DNA of 64,000 bases from Lacihabitans soyangensis (GCF_024343775.1 NZ_RJUF01000173.1:62001-126000); one strand, 5' to 3'. Counted from the first letter of the stretch, positions 26,439 through 35,208 are shown. Program-made: numbers and translations. Notes: generated by a model not told the origin, from the letters alone.

Positions 26439-27539
26439 CTATTGCACTGGTTCATAATCATTTTCTAATTTCTTCAAAAGCCCAAAACCGCACAAGAAAA
26501 AGAAACTACTGAGCAAAAATAGTGGCACCTTATACATGACCAGCAACAAAACAAACACAAAACCGAAGAAAAAATATTGCATTTTGGAGTCATCGCTAAG
26601 CGTCTGCAAATATTGAAAACCATGTATAAAAACAACGAGACTGATAACAAAAATCAACCATGCAAATGCGTAAGATAAACTTACTAGTGGCTGAGCCCTA
26701 ACCATGAACAGGTAAATTTCGGGCAGGAGCAAAATGAAATATCCAATAACAAGCATTATACTTTTATACCAAAAACCCAGTGGTAAATTATTGAAAACCG
26801 CCAGATGGCTATTGTGAAAATAAACGTATTGGGAACAAATACGAAGATGAGAAACCGCAATAATAACGGCTGCTATACTAAAAAGTCGGTGATCGTACTC
26901 GTCGGTGGGAAATAGCCAAACCATAAATAGCACGGAGAAAATACTAAAAAACTTGGTTAGCAGTAGTAAGATGGGTTCCTTGTACAGTAGGTATTTGTGA
27001 TAAAAAAGTACAGCCGGTAGTCGAAATTTAAAGAATTGAGGAAAAGAAAATGAAAAAATAGCCTTGGCTTCGGGAGTTTGGCGGATTCGGCGTTCGTAAA
27101 TAAAAACGCCCAAAAACATGACAAATAGTTGCGAACTTAGGATAAAAACTACAGACATGAGCTTACCAAGAATAAAACCTATAACTACCATAAATATGGC
27201 ATACAAGAAGGTCAGTTGGCTGAGCATGAAACTGACATAACCCCACAGAACCAGCCGCTGCCACAAATTCAACAACCTTAAATGAAACAGAAACCTAAAC
27301 TCTGGCTGACCCAATGAACGAAGAATAAAAAGATAAGTTTTGACCCCATGAAGAAGCCACAAGAATCCCGTATATACCAACAACTTCGGGGAGTTTAGGG
27401 CTTGCTTAACAATGGTTTGGTGTTCTTGTCCACTCAAAAACCCAAAAGCAAACAATACAATCACCAACAAAAACAATACATTTTTTCGGTAATAATCCCA
27501 AACAATGGCTCTTTGGAAAATAATAAAAACAGCTCTCAT
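26439..27539 (-). CDS. Polytopic membrane protein, probable permease of an ABC exporter
   Basis: A 366-residue protein with about nine to eleven hydrophobic segments and short loops; no recognised motif. Its ATG overlaps the stop of the ATP-binding protein gene by 4 bp, a translational-coupling arrangement that strongly suggests it is the membrane partner of that ATPase. Similar pairs in Bacteroidota are annotated only as ABC transporter components of unknown cargo. The permease family is not recognisable to me, so substrate and direction remain open; the ATPase type suggests export. Confidence 0.72.
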   Translation of the reverse strand: MRAVFIIFQRAIVWDYYRKNVLFLLVIVLFAFGFLSGQEHQTIVKQALNSPKLLVYTGFLWLLHGVKTYLFILRSLGQPEFRFLFHLRLLNLWQRLVLWGYVSFMLSQLTFLYAIFMVVIGFILGKLMSVVFILSSQLFVMFLGVFIYERRIRQTPEAKAIFSFSFPQFFKFRLPAVLFYHKYLLYKEPILLLLTKFFSIFSVLFMVWLFPTDEYDHRLFSIAAVIIAVSHLRICSQYVYFHNSHLAVFNNLPLGFWYKSIMLVIGYFILLLPEIYLFMVRAQPLVSLSYAFAWLIFVISLVVFIHGFQYLQTLSDDSKMQYFFFGFVFVLLLVMYKVPLFLLSSFFFLCGFGLLKKLENDYEPVQ

Positions 27540-28162
27540 TGCTTTACAATTGTTTTATTATCAACTATGAACACAGAGTCTATTTTGAGTTTTTCTGGAA
27601 GCAAATCTTGGTGAGAAGACAGAAAAAAACTTGTACCATGCTCGGCCTGAGTTCGTGCCACTATCTCGTATAATTTATCAATAGAAGTCGCATCTACCAA
27701 TATAAAGGGTTCGTCTAAGATGATAAGTTGAGGCCGACCAAGAAAGCCCGAAACCAAAGAGACTTTTTTGAGCATTCCACTAGAATAGGTTCCGATGTTG
27801 TTTTCCCAATAGTCCACCACTCCAAAATGCGATACTAAATCCGCAAGTTGACCTGAGGGAGCTTTTTTGGCATAAGCTATAAAGGTCAAGATATCTTTGG
27901 CCGTCACAAAGTCTGGATATTTAGGCTCTGCCTCTGAGTAATTGACCAAAAACTTGCATTTCTGATCATGAGGGCTCATGTTTTGAAATAATAATGAACC
28001 TTCAAAAGGAATAATGCCAGCCAAAGACTTAAAGAAAGTAGATTTTCCAGAGCCATTTTTACCCACAAACCAATGTATACCTTCAGAAATCCTGAGTTCG
28101 GAAATCTCCAAAACAAGGTGTTGGTTATATTTTTTTCGGAATTGATTCACTTCCAGCATCAT
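27536..28162 (-). CDS. ABC transporter ATP-binding protein
   Basis: From the double ATG at 28162 it encodes 208 residues; the frame extends to a TTG at 28214 but the ATG start gives the normal N-terminus MMLEVNQFRKKYNQ. Walker A is GKNGSGKST, the signature YSSGMLKKVSL (SSGM instead of the usual LSGGQ), Walker B LIILDEP, and the H-loop SSHQD. The short length and the S-x-G-M signature are typical of export or ABC-2-like systems. It is the first gene of a two-gene unit with the overlapping membrane protein. Confidence 0.9.
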   Translation of the reverse strand: MMLEVNQFRKKYNQHLVLEISELRISEGIHWFVGKNGSGKSTFFKSLAGIIPFEGSLLFQNMSPHDQKCKFLVNYSEAEPKYPDFVTAKDILTFIAYAKKAPSGQLADLVSHFGVVDYWENNIGTYSSGMLKKVSLVSGFLGRPQLIILDEPFILVDATSIDKLYEIVARTQAEHGTSFFLSSHQDLLPEKLKIDSVFIVDNKTIVKQ

Positions 28163-28268
28163 AAAGTCAAAATAGTTTGGCGTTTTCGATAATCTAACAA
28201 ATGGCGAGCTCAAATTTTGGTCTAAAAATTGCTCTATTTATCTGATAGGTATCCCAAAAATAAACAAT

Positions 28269-28694
28269 ATGATTAAACTTTTTACCATTCTTTTCATAAT
28301 GGCATCGACGGTTTTTACTTTTCTTTTTGAAAAGAAAACGACTTCAAGTCCGCAAAAAAAGAAATTTCACCGATACAACACCGACACCAGCAGGGTATTT
28401 TACTACTCTTTTAGCCAAGAAAAAGTAATAGACTTAAAGGCAAAAGCCCTACCACTAAAAAATGAAAAACTGACGGTAGTGAAAGGAACCCAAGTGCTGC
28501 TTGAAGCTCCTATTTTTCATGCCAATGCACTGTATCTATGGGAAGGACCCAACGGTTTCAGGTCGTATTCTCAAAATGTACTGCTCGAAAATGTTCATAC
28601 CAACCAAAGCGGTATCTATACGGTATCGGTAAAAAAAGCTAACGGATTGGTTTCTGGCAAAATAGAATTGACAGTGGTCGAGAAAGACTTTTAA
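28269..28694 (+). CDS. Secreted or membrane-anchored protein with one Ig-like domain
   Basis: A 141-residue protein with an N-terminal hydrophobic segment (residues 3-20) and a basic linker. Residues about 63-138 look like a single immunoglobulin-like fold: VVKGTQVLLEAP, then ALYLWEGPNGF (the conserved Trp) and NVHTNQSGIYTVSV, matching the D-x-G-x-Y Ig signature with Asn-Gln-Ser in place of D-S/A. Such domains are usual in Bacteroidota surface proteins. It is divergent from the ABC transporter genes (106 bp from the chosen ATG) and 61 bp upstream of the HExxH mini-protein. Confidence 0.65.
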   Translation: MIKLFTILFIMASTVFTFLFEKKTTSSPQKKKFHRYNTDTSRVFYYSFSQEKVIDLKAKALPLKNEKLTVVKGTQVLLEAPIFHANALYLWEGPNGFRSYSQNVLLENVHTNQSGIYTVSVKKANGLVSGKIELTVVEKDF

Positions 28695-28755
28695 TTGGAT
28701 TTATTTATTCTATTTCTAATATGAATATTATATTTGAGTCATAATAGAATAAGGT

Positions 28756-29079
28756 TTGATTTTAATAAAAGGCATAAAACTACCTAAAATACTTGGCATA
28801 GCTGTCTGGCCTTTTGTTTTGGTAAAAACCAAAACGCCTGGAAAAACAATTCTTAACCACGAGCGTATTCACCTCCGTCAGCAAGTAGAAATGTTGGTTC
28901 TACCTTTTTATTTCTGGTATCTTTTTGAATGGCTGGTTTTGTATATCAAGTATCGAAACATTGATAAAGCCTATCGCAATATTAGTTTTGAAAAAGAGGC
29001 TTACAAAAACGAAAGCAACATGAACTACTTGAAAAACAGACCTTTCTGGAACTTCATGAAGTATTTGAATATCAAATAG
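28756..29079 (+). CDS. 107-residue membrane protein with HExxH motif, putative mini metalloprotease
   Basis: The protein carries HERIH at residues 35-39, followed by RQQ, a strongly hydrophobic segment (residues 46-64) and a FEKEAY segment (Glu79/Glu81) that could supply a third zinc ligand. This is the gluzincin-like order HExxH...E in a very small frame. No ATG is available: an in-frame TAA at 28750-28752 leaves TTG 28756 as the most likely start. I recall similar short unannotated proteins in Bacteroidota, but activity is not established. It follows the Ig-like protein gene and overlaps the convergent hemN stop by 8 bp. Confidence 0.65.
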   Translation: MILIKGIKLPKILGIAVWPFVLVKTKTPGKTILNHERIHLRQQVEMLVLPFYFWYLFEWLVLYIKYRNIDKAYRNISFEKEAYKNESNMNYLKNRPFWNFMKYLNIK

Positions 29080-30442
29080 TTTGAGAAAAAAGCTTCTCAG
29101 TTTTCATGTTCTTGGACAAATATTGATCAAAAACCATACAGATATTTCTCACAAAAGCCCTTTCTAATACCACCAGTCCGCTTGGTCTTAATTCGAGAAT
29201 CCCGTCTGTTTCCATTTCTTGTAGTGACAGCTGAAGCTCCTCGGAATCAATAATACCGAATTGATCATCAGTCCAAGCGGTTTCGAAATGACACATCAAA
29301 TTCAGAATTTGCTCCCTCACAAAAAGGTCTTTCTCTGTCAAAATATGCCCTTTTTCTACGGGTAAAGTTCCACCAAAAACCTTGGCTTTGTAGGCTTCTA
29401 TATCCTTAGCATTCTGGGCAAATGCACCCCAAATATCACTTATGGAAGACGCTCCAAGACCAATCATGGCTCTTGACGATTGAGTGGTATAGCCCATAAA
29501 GTTGCGGTGTAGTTTCTTCTCGCTCATTGCCACAAAAAGTTCGTCGCCCGGCAAAGCAAAATGATCCATACCAACCTCGGCATATCCAGCCTGCTCAAAA
29601 AGTTCTAGTCCGACCTCGTACAAAGCCCGCTTTTCGCCGGCCGTTGGCAAGTCATCATCTTCAAAACCTCGCTGACCGTTGCCTTTTATCCAAGGCACAT
29701 GAGCGTAAGAATAAAACGCAATACGCTCAGGCTTAAGCTCTAAGGTTTTGAGAATAGTATTTCTGACCGATTCTAATTTCTGAAAAGGCAATCCAAAAAC
29801 AAGGTCATGACTAACCGATGTGTAACCGATTGCACGAGCCAATTTGGTTACATTTTCTACAGCCTCAAATGGTTGAATCCTGTGGATGGCTTTCTGAACC
29901 ACAGGGTCATAATCCTGAACGCCGAAACTTACTCTTCTAAAGCCCAAATTATACAAGGTCTGAAGGTGCTCTTCGGTGGTGTTGTTCGGATGACCCTCAA
30001 AGCTAAAAGCCTGATTTTCTGACACATGAGCATCTTTCAAAATTCCCGTCAACAGTCTTTCAAGGTTATCTGAAGAAAAAAAACTAGGTGTTCCTCCGCC
30101 TAAATGAATCTCTTTGATGGTAGGTTTTACACCTAATATGTTCAAGTACATCCGCCATTCAGCCAAAAGGGCATCAATATAAGAACCTTCCATACTGTGG
30201 TTTTTGGTGATTCTCTTGTGACAGGCACAAAAGGTACAAAGGCTCTCACAGTAAGGTAAGTGAATGTATAAACTCAGTCCATTTTCGACAATTTCCTTTT
30301 TCCCAAAAGACAAAAGTCCCTGGTGCCATTTTTGGGTATCAAAGTGCTCTAAATCCCAAAACGGAACCGTCGGATAACTGGTATATCTCGGCCCGGCAAC
30401 ATTGTATTTATCTATGAGGTTTTCTGTGTTGGTTAATTGCAT
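29072..30442 (-). CDS. hemN: Oxygen-independent coproporphyrinogen III dehydrogenase
   Basis: From ATG 30442 it encodes 456 residues; an in-frame TTG at 30451 is less likely. The start NVAGPRYTSYPTVPFW (residues 13-28 in part) is the classical HemN N-terminus, and the radical-SAM cluster motif CESLCTFC (CxxxCxxC) follows IHLPY. GGGTPSFF is the SAM-binding segment. It decarboxylates coproporphyrinogen III to protoporphyrinogen IX without oxygen in heme synthesis. The conserved N-terminal PRYTSYPT and the length favour true HemN over the HemW look-alikes. A TAnnTTTG box lies just upstream. Confidence 0.94.
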   Translation of the reverse strand: MQLTNTENLIDKYNVAGPRYTSYPTVPFWDLEHFDTQKWHQGLLSFGKKEIVENGLSLYIHLPYCESLCTFCACHKRITKNHSMEGSYIDALLAEWRMYLNILGVKPTIKEIHLGGGTPSFFSSDNLERLLTGILKDAHVSENQAFSFEGHPNNTTEEHLQTLYNLGFRRVSFGVQDYDPVVQKAIHRIQPFEAVENVTKLARAIGYTSVSHDLVFGLPFQKLESVRNTILKTLELKPERIAFYSYAHVPWIKGNGQRGFEDDDLPTAGEKRALYEVGLELFEQAGYAEVGMDHFALPGDELFVAMSEKKLHRNFMGYTTQSSRAMIGLGASSISDIWGAFAQNAKDIEAYKAKVFGGTLPVEKGHILTEKDLFVREQILNLMCHFETAWTDDQFGIIDSEELQLSLQEMETDGILELRPSGLVVLERAFVRNICMVFDQYLSKNMKTEKLFSQTI

Positions 30443-30458
30443 TCCAATCAATTTTTGA

Positions 30459-30466
30459 CAAAAATA
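30459..30466 (-). promoter_or_regulatory. TAnnTTTG box upstream of hemN
   Basis: On the minus strand TATTTTTG lies 16 bp before the ATG at 30442, implying a very short leader and supporting that ATG over the TTG at 30451. No clear -33 TTG at the usual distance. Confidence 0.35.
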
Positions 30467-30548
30467 TCTCCTCCTTACAGATATATTTTATGATATTTGT
30501 CAATCGAAAGATAATAAAAGTGTTTTTTACCTCGATTTCACCCTATTT

Positions 30549-30965
30549 ATGAAAATAATTATCATCAATGGCCCAAATCTAAACCTTCTGGGAAAACGCG
30601 AACCTGAAATATACGGCAGCAAGAGTTTTGAGGATTATTTTGGAGAATTAAGAGCAGTATTTCCTGAAGTAGAACTAGAATATTTTCAGTCTAATCATGA
30701 GGGTGCCATTATTGACAAAATCCACGAAATAGGTTTTAGCTATAATGGAATTATACTTAATGCAGGAGGTTTAACGCATACTTCAGTAGCTTTAGCGGAT
30801 GCCTTGGGAGGCGTAAAAACTCCAGCCGTTGAGGTACATATCTCTAATATTCATGCTAGGGAGGAATTCCGAAAACATTCATATTTATCACCCAAATGCA
30901 AAGGACTCATTTGTGGACTCGGGCTTAAAGGCTACGAACTTGCTGTTAGGTATTTTGTGGGGTGA
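30549..30965 (+). CDS. aroQ: Type II 3-dehydroquinate dehydratase
   Basis: A 138-residue protein with the type II signature at its N-terminus (INGPNLNLLGKREPEIYGS, with the catalytic Tyr in IYG), the NAGGLTHTSVAL segment and EVHISNIHAREEFR. It dehydrates 3-dehydroquinate to 3-dehydroshikimate in the shikimate pathway as a dodecamer. It is a single gene divergent from hemN (106 bp). The stop lies 5 bp before a 15-bp tandem repeat tract. Confidence 0.97.
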   Translation: MKIIIINGPNLNLLGKREPEIYGSKSFEDYFGELRAVFPEVELEYFQSNHEGAIIDKIHEIGFSYNGIILNAGGLTHTSVALADALGGVKTPAVEVHISNIHAREEFRKHSYLSPKCKGLICGLGLKGYELAVRYFVG

Positions 30966-30970
30966 GGATT

Positions 30971-31090
30971 GGTTACTGGTGAACTGGTTACTGGTGGATT
31001 GGTTATTGGTGGATTGGTTACTGGTGAATTGGTTACTGGTGGATTGGTTACTGGTGAACTGGTTATTGGTGAACTGGTTACTGGTTATTT
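30971..31090 (+). repeat. 15-bp tandem repeat, eight units
   Basis: Eight head-to-tail 15-bp units of the form GGTTAyTGGTGrAyT, all starting GGTTA and differing at unit position 6 (C or T) and positions 11-14; the last unit is divergent. Read in one frame it encodes a Leu-Leu-Val-Asn/Asp-Trp pentapeptide repeat, but there is no sign of a gene. It sits between aroQ and the convergent thioredoxin-like gene. The remaining stretch to 31301 shows no gene. Confidence 0.9.
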
Positions 31091-31301
31091 GTTAACCGAG
31101 GAGAGACTTAGCTTTATGACATTCATTCGTTCATAGAGGCTCTTTGAAATCGATATAATAAAACAAAGCTCCCAAAATAGGAGCTAATGTTTATTCATAA
31201 AAATCATTTTGAATGGTCTTAGAGTTAGTACTTTCTATCAATAATAAACAATTGACATTAAGAAACTCCCCCCCTTTCAAAAATTCGACAAGCAAATCTA
31301 A

Positions 31302-32747
31302 CTACCTCTTGGCGGTCATTTTCTTTTCGTGAAATTCTATAAATCCTTTGATTTCTTCCAGCGGAATCCCCTTGGCCAAAATACGCTTTTCGCTATCTAA
31401 AATATAGATTGTTGGAGTTTTGTAAACATCGTATCTCTTTCGGAAGTCATATCTCAGTTTGAGATCTAGCACATTTATGAGTCTGACTGTTTTGTATTTT
31501 TTTATAAAAGCCTTTGTCTTCGTCAATTCCTCCTCCATATCACCGGTTTCATGAGTACCAGCATGATATATGGCTATGCCTTTATCTTTGGTTTCGTCAT
31601 AAAACTTCATGAGTTCAGGTGCGTGGTCTTGGCAATGGCCGCAGTCGTATCTGTAAAAATAAACCACAGTGTACTTAGCTTTGATATCCATGAGATTCAC
31701 ATCCCTTCCGAGCGTATCTTGCAGAATCAAAAGTGGCATTACCTTACCCGTGATAATCGGTTTAAGGATATCTACCCTTTCCTGTATCTTGTTCTTTTGA
31801 GTTGCGTCCATCCAATCGGCATCTTTCAGGTAATGATTTTCAGCCAAATGCACAAACACGCCATCAAGACCAATGATGTTGATATTTTCATACTTGTTAC
31901 TCAAAAACCACAAAGTGTACCTATACATCTCTTTGTGTTTTTTTGACATCAGCAACACCCGATCAGCATCTGCTGTGATTGAATCAGTCACTTGATAAAC
32001 CAGATCTTTAAAGTATTTTTCAAGCTTAGTTTGAAGAAAAGGCGTTCTAATAAATCTTTCATCCGAAAAATCGAGATTTTCAAAAAACTTCTTTTTGTAG
32101 GTGCGATACATAAAGGTAGAGTCCTTTCGTCCATTGGCCAAAATGGGCACTTCGGTAGGAAGTTCTGGCTCCATGTTCACCTTTATTATTTTAGCAGCAA
32201 AAAAACCTTCGTTGGCTTTTATGGTATTTTTTATGTAGCCAGTTACCTCCTCTTGCATTCCCTTCATCTTCTTTTTGTTGGCTTCTTGGGCTTCAGGCTC
32301 TTTATTGGTTTGCAAGGCTTTTTGTATGGCCATGGCATCCTTGGTTTTATCAGAAATATATTTCCTGTAGTTATATAAAACTTCGTTTTCTTTTGAACCA
32401 GTAAACTTTACGGTATTTAAAAAATCTGCAGTATCCGCTTCAATAGTGAACTCTGACTCCGTTCCGCTCACCAAAAAATCATAATATTTACTAGCTGATA
32501 ACACCACCACATACATGCCACCTTGTAGCCCGGCCTTTCCTTTGAATCTGATAACACCATTCTCGGCCTTGGCAGAGTCCACTTTCAAAAACTGGCTATT
32601 GCCATAATAATGAGCTAGATGAATAGGCTTTGAGGTCTCTGTGATGCCTTTAAGCTTGACCTTGATATCATAAACATAGGATTCTTGAGCACGACCTAAG
32701 AATGAAATAAACAAAATCGATAGTATTAGAGAAAGACGATAAAACAT
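31302..32747 (-). CDS. TlpA/AhpC-like thiol-disulfide protein with DUF4369-like N-terminus (copy 2)
   Basis: A 481-residue exported protein with a signal peptide (MFYRLSLILSILFISFLGRAQ, in part). An N-terminal beta domain of DUF4369 type (residues 22-125, LAHYYGNSQFLKVDSAKAENG) and a helical DUF5106-like middle lead to a C-terminal thioredoxin fold. The active site is CGHC (Cys369, Cys372), followed by the cis-Pro segment YKTPTIYILD. Expected role: periplasmic thiol-disulfide exchange. The neighbour upstream (32865-34295) is a close paralogue along its entire length. They are 117 bp apart, with a terminator hairpin between them, so each may be expressed on its own. Confidence 0.88.
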   Translation of the reverse strand: MFYRLSLILSILFISFLGRAQESYVYDIKVKLKGITETSKPIHLAHYYGNSQFLKVDSAKAENGVIRFKGKAGLQGGMYVVVLSASKYYDFLVSGTESEFTIEADTADFLNTVKFTGSKENEVLYNYRKYISDKTKDAMAIQKALQTNKEPEAQEANKKKMKGMQEEVTGYIKNTIKANEGFFAAKIIKVNMEPELPTEVPILANGRKDSTFMYRTYKKKFFENLDFSDERFIRTPFLQTKLEKYFKDLVYQVTDSITADADRVLLMSKKHKEMYRYTLWFLSNKYENINIIGLDGVFVHLAENHYLKDADWMDATQKNKIQERVDILKPIITGKVMPLLILQDTLGRDVNLMDIKAKYTVVYFYRYDCGHCQDHAPELMKFYDETKDKGIAIYHAGTHETGDMEEELTKTKAFIKKYKTVRLINVLDLKLRYDFRKRYDVYKTPTIYILDSEKRILAKGIPLEEIKGFIEFHEKKMTAKR

Positions 32748-32835
32748 TTTTTTATGATTTTATGGTTTGTTTTAGTTTGAATTCAAGTTCTGTGCCATTT
32801 CACAAAAATGAAATGTTAAAACTGGTATTAAATGA

Positions 32836-32861
32836 AAAAAGCCAGCAGAACTGGCTTTTTT
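32836..32861 (-). terminator. Terminator between the two thioredoxin-like paralogues
   Basis: A 10-bp perfect stem, AAAAAGCCAG with CTGGCTTTTT, and a five-base loop, ending in a T-run on either strand. It lies 3 bp after the stop of the upstream paralogue. Confidence 0.8.
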
Positions 32862-32864
32862 GAC

Positions 32865-34295
32865 TTATATTTTCTTCTTACTGGCAGCTTGTTTTTCCTG
32901 AAACTCAATGAACTTATTGAATTCCTCTATCGGAATCCTTTTCCCAAGAATTCGCTTTTCACTATCTAAAATGTAGCTTGTTGGAGTAGAATAAATATCA
33001 AATTTGTTTCGGAAAACATATCGACCTTTTGAATCCCAAAGATTTCTCATTTTGCCGGTTTTATAGGTACTCACAAATTTCTTGATCTTATCAAGGTCAT
33101 AATCTACAGCAACATTCAGCACCTCAATGCCTTTGCTCTTGTTTTCGTCGTAATATTTGACCAACTCAGGAGCGTGGTCTTTACAATGGCCGCAGTCTGG
33201 ACTGTAGAAATATACAATCGTGTACTTGGCCTTAACATTATGAAGACTTTGCTCCACCCCTAGCGTATCTGACAAAATCAAAGCGGGCATTATTTTACCC
33301 GTTTGAATAGGCTTCAAAATACTTACCCTCTCCTGGAATTTGGCCCTTTGGGTACTATCCAACCAATCGGCATCTTTCAAGTAATAATCTTCCGCCAAAT
33401 GTATGAAAACTCCATCGAGTCCTACTATATCAATGTTTTCGTACTTGTTGGTTACCATCCAAAGTACATAACGATACACCTCTTTGTTTTTCTTGGCCAT
33501 TTTCAACACTTTATCGGCATCTACGTTGATGGAGTCCGTTACTTGGTAAACCAAATCTTTAAAGTATTTCTCCACTTTGGACTGTATAAATGGCGTACGG
33601 AGCATTCTTTCGTCAGTGAAATCTATGTTTTCAAAGAATTTCTTTTTGTATAGATTAAATAAGTAAGTGGAATCACGCTTTCCATTGGCCAGCATCGGGG
33701 CTTCATTTGGCAATTCTGGCTCCATATTGGCCTTAATTATTTTGCCTGCAAATGTATTTCCATTGGAGGTTACCGTATTTTTCATGTAAGCCGTTACCTC
33801 ATCCTGAAGCGTTTTCATTTTTCCACGGTTTATCTCTGAAGCCCCTTGATCTTTCTGAATCTGCATCGTTTTCTGGATGGCCATAGCTTCATCTGACTTA
33901 CCAGCTAAAAACTTTCGGTAGTTAAACAAAATATCGTTTTCTTTAGAGCCAGTAAATTTCACAGATTTTATATAATCGGTTGTGTCGGCTTCTACCGAAA
34001 ACTCCGACTCGTTTCCGCTGACCACAAAATCGTAATATTTTGAAGGAGACAATACAATCAGGTAAATACCACCTTTTAGGGGTTCTTTTCCTTTAAAATG
34101 TATAATGCCGTTTTCTGCTTTTGCTGAGTCTCCCTTAAGATATTGGTTATAGCCATAATAATGAGCCAAATGCACATATTTATCAGGTTCAACACCGTTC
34201 ATCTTAACAGAGATGTGGTAGGCTGGTTTTTCTTGTGCAGAGATATTAAAAACTATAGAGTAGAAAAATAAAACTAAGAGACCAAATTTTTTCAT
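32865..34295 (-). CDS. TlpA/AhpC-like thiol-disulfide protein with DUF4369-like N-terminus (copy 1)
   Basis: From ATG 34295 it encodes 476 residues with signal peptide MKKFGLLVLFFYSIVFNISAQ (in part); the frame runs back to a TTG at 34352, which would bury the signal peptide. Domain order matches its downstream paralogue: DUF4369-like beta domain, helical DUF5106-like middle, thioredoxin fold with CGHC (Cys368, Cys371) and YSTPTSYILD with the cis-Pro. Long blocks such as VKFTGSKEN, KIIKANMEPELP-like and YFKDLVYQVTDSI are shared between the two, so this is a recent tandem duplication. The C-terminus is Lys-rich. Confidence 0.88.
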   Translation of the reverse strand: MKKFGLLVLFFYSIVFNISAQEKPAYHISVKMNGVEPDKYVHLAHYYGYNQYLKGDSAKAENGIIHFKGKEPLKGGIYLIVLSPSKYYDFVVSGNESEFSVEADTTDYIKSVKFTGSKENDILFNYRKFLAGKSDEAMAIQKTMQIQKDQGASEINRGKMKTLQDEVTAYMKNTVTSNGNTFAGKIIKANMEPELPNEAPMLANGKRDSTYLFNLYKKKFFENIDFTDERMLRTPFIQSKVEKYFKDLVYQVTDSINVDADKVLKMAKKNKEVYRYVLWMVTNKYENIDIVGLDGVFIHLAEDYYLKDADWLDSTQRAKFQERVSILKPIQTGKIMPALILSDTLGVEQSLHNVKAKYTIVYFYSPDCGHCKDHAPELVKYYDENKSKGIEVLNVAVDYDLDKIKKFVSTYKTGKMRNLWDSKGRYVFRNKFDIYSTPTSYILDSEKRILGKRIPIEEFNKFIEFQEKQAASKKKI

Positions 34296-34358
34296 ACAGT
34301 GATTTTTTTGCAAATTTAAAAAATTAACCAAAACGTTCGTATAATTTAACAATTCATT

Positions 34359-35123
34359 ATGTTATTCGTACTTTCCAAGACAATTTCTTTCGTTTTAAAG
34401 CCCATCGGAATATTATTTTTACTTGCTCTTTTATCCTTCATAACGAAAAATCGTACCAAAAAGAAACGATTAAACGGGGCATTTCTTATACTTCTATACT
34501 TTTTTTCCTGCCCAGCCATAATAAATAAATTCATCCAAGCCTACGAATTTCCATCCGCAAAAATACAAAACACCAAGAACTACACTTACGGAATTTTATT
34601 AACCGGCGGATTGGTAAACGAATCCAAAAGTCAAGATTCTGCCTTGTTTCTTGGTCCGCAAGGTGACAGGCTATGGCAAACCGTAGAACTATACCGAGCC
34701 AATAAAATTAAAAAAATAATCATTTCCGGTGGTGATGGATATGAACGGCAAAGCCTGACTTTTGCCACTGAGAATGACAAAGCAAGAGAATTCCTATTAA
34801 AATCGGGTGTAGATGCCGAGGATATTTTACGGGAAAAAGATGCAGTGAATACATACGAAAATGCAAAATTCACGAAAAAACTATTGCCTCAGAAAACAGA
34901 GAAAGTCTTAGTAATCACTTCTGGTTTTCATTTAAAAAGAGCAATAGCCTGTTTCAAAAAGCAAAATATAGATGCAGACGGTTTTGCAACCACACCTATT
35001 TCTGAAAATTATCCTTTCAAATGGCAGGACTTCATACCAACTATGGACGCCTTCAAAAACCTTGATATTTTGGCAAATGAGATGATTGGCCTAGCCGTTT
35101 ACAAAACCTTAGGGTATATTTAA
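34359..35123 (+). CDS. YdcF/ElyC-family (DUF218) envelope protein
   Basis: A 254-residue protein with two N-terminal membrane helices (about residues 5-27 and 39-56) and a DUF218 domain: GILLTGGLVN, RLWQTVELYRANKIKKIIISGG, and VLVITSGFHLKRAIACFKK near the C-terminus. The two-helix layout matches ElyC, which in E. coli affects peptidoglycan precursor handling, more than the soluble SanA/YdcF. Biochemical activity is unknown. It is divergent from the thioredoxin-like gene and convergent with pfkA across a hairpin. Confidence 0.85.
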   Translation: MLFVLSKTISFVLKPIGILFLLALLSFITKNRTKKKRLNGAFLILLYFFSCPAIINKFIQAYEFPSAKIQNTKNYTYGILLTGGLVNESKSQDSALFLGPQGDRLWQTVELYRANKIKKIIISGGDGYERQSLTFATENDKAREFLLKSGVDAEDILREKDAVNTYENAKFTKKLLPQKTEKVLVITSGFHLKRAIACFKKQNIDADGFATTPISENYPFKWQDFIPTMDAFKNLDILANEMIGLAVYKTLGYI

Positions 35124-35165
35124 ATAATTTAAAACTTATCTAATTATAATTATAGTTCATAAAAA

Positions 35166-35182
35166 AAGACCATAAAGGTCTT
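35166..35182. terminator. Bidirectional hairpin between the YdcF-family gene and pfkA
   Basis: Stem AAGACC with GGTCTT, five-base loop, flanked by A-rich and T-rich runs. It lies in the 85-bp gap between two convergent stops. Confidence 0.6.
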
Positions 35183-35208
35183 CTTTACTTCTGTTATCGT
35201 CATTAAAA

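Noticed and set aside
30829-31095. 88-codon frame containing the LLVNW pentapeptide repeat
   Set aside because: It overlaps aroQ in another frame and its repeat is a by-product of the 15-bp DNA repeat; no start or ribosome-binding support.
34311-34318. TAAATTTG box on the minus strand before the first thioredoxin-like gene
   Set aside because: It fits the -7 consensus but is only 15 bp from the ATG with no -33 element; such 8-mers are common by chance in AT-rich DNA, so it is not listed as a feature.
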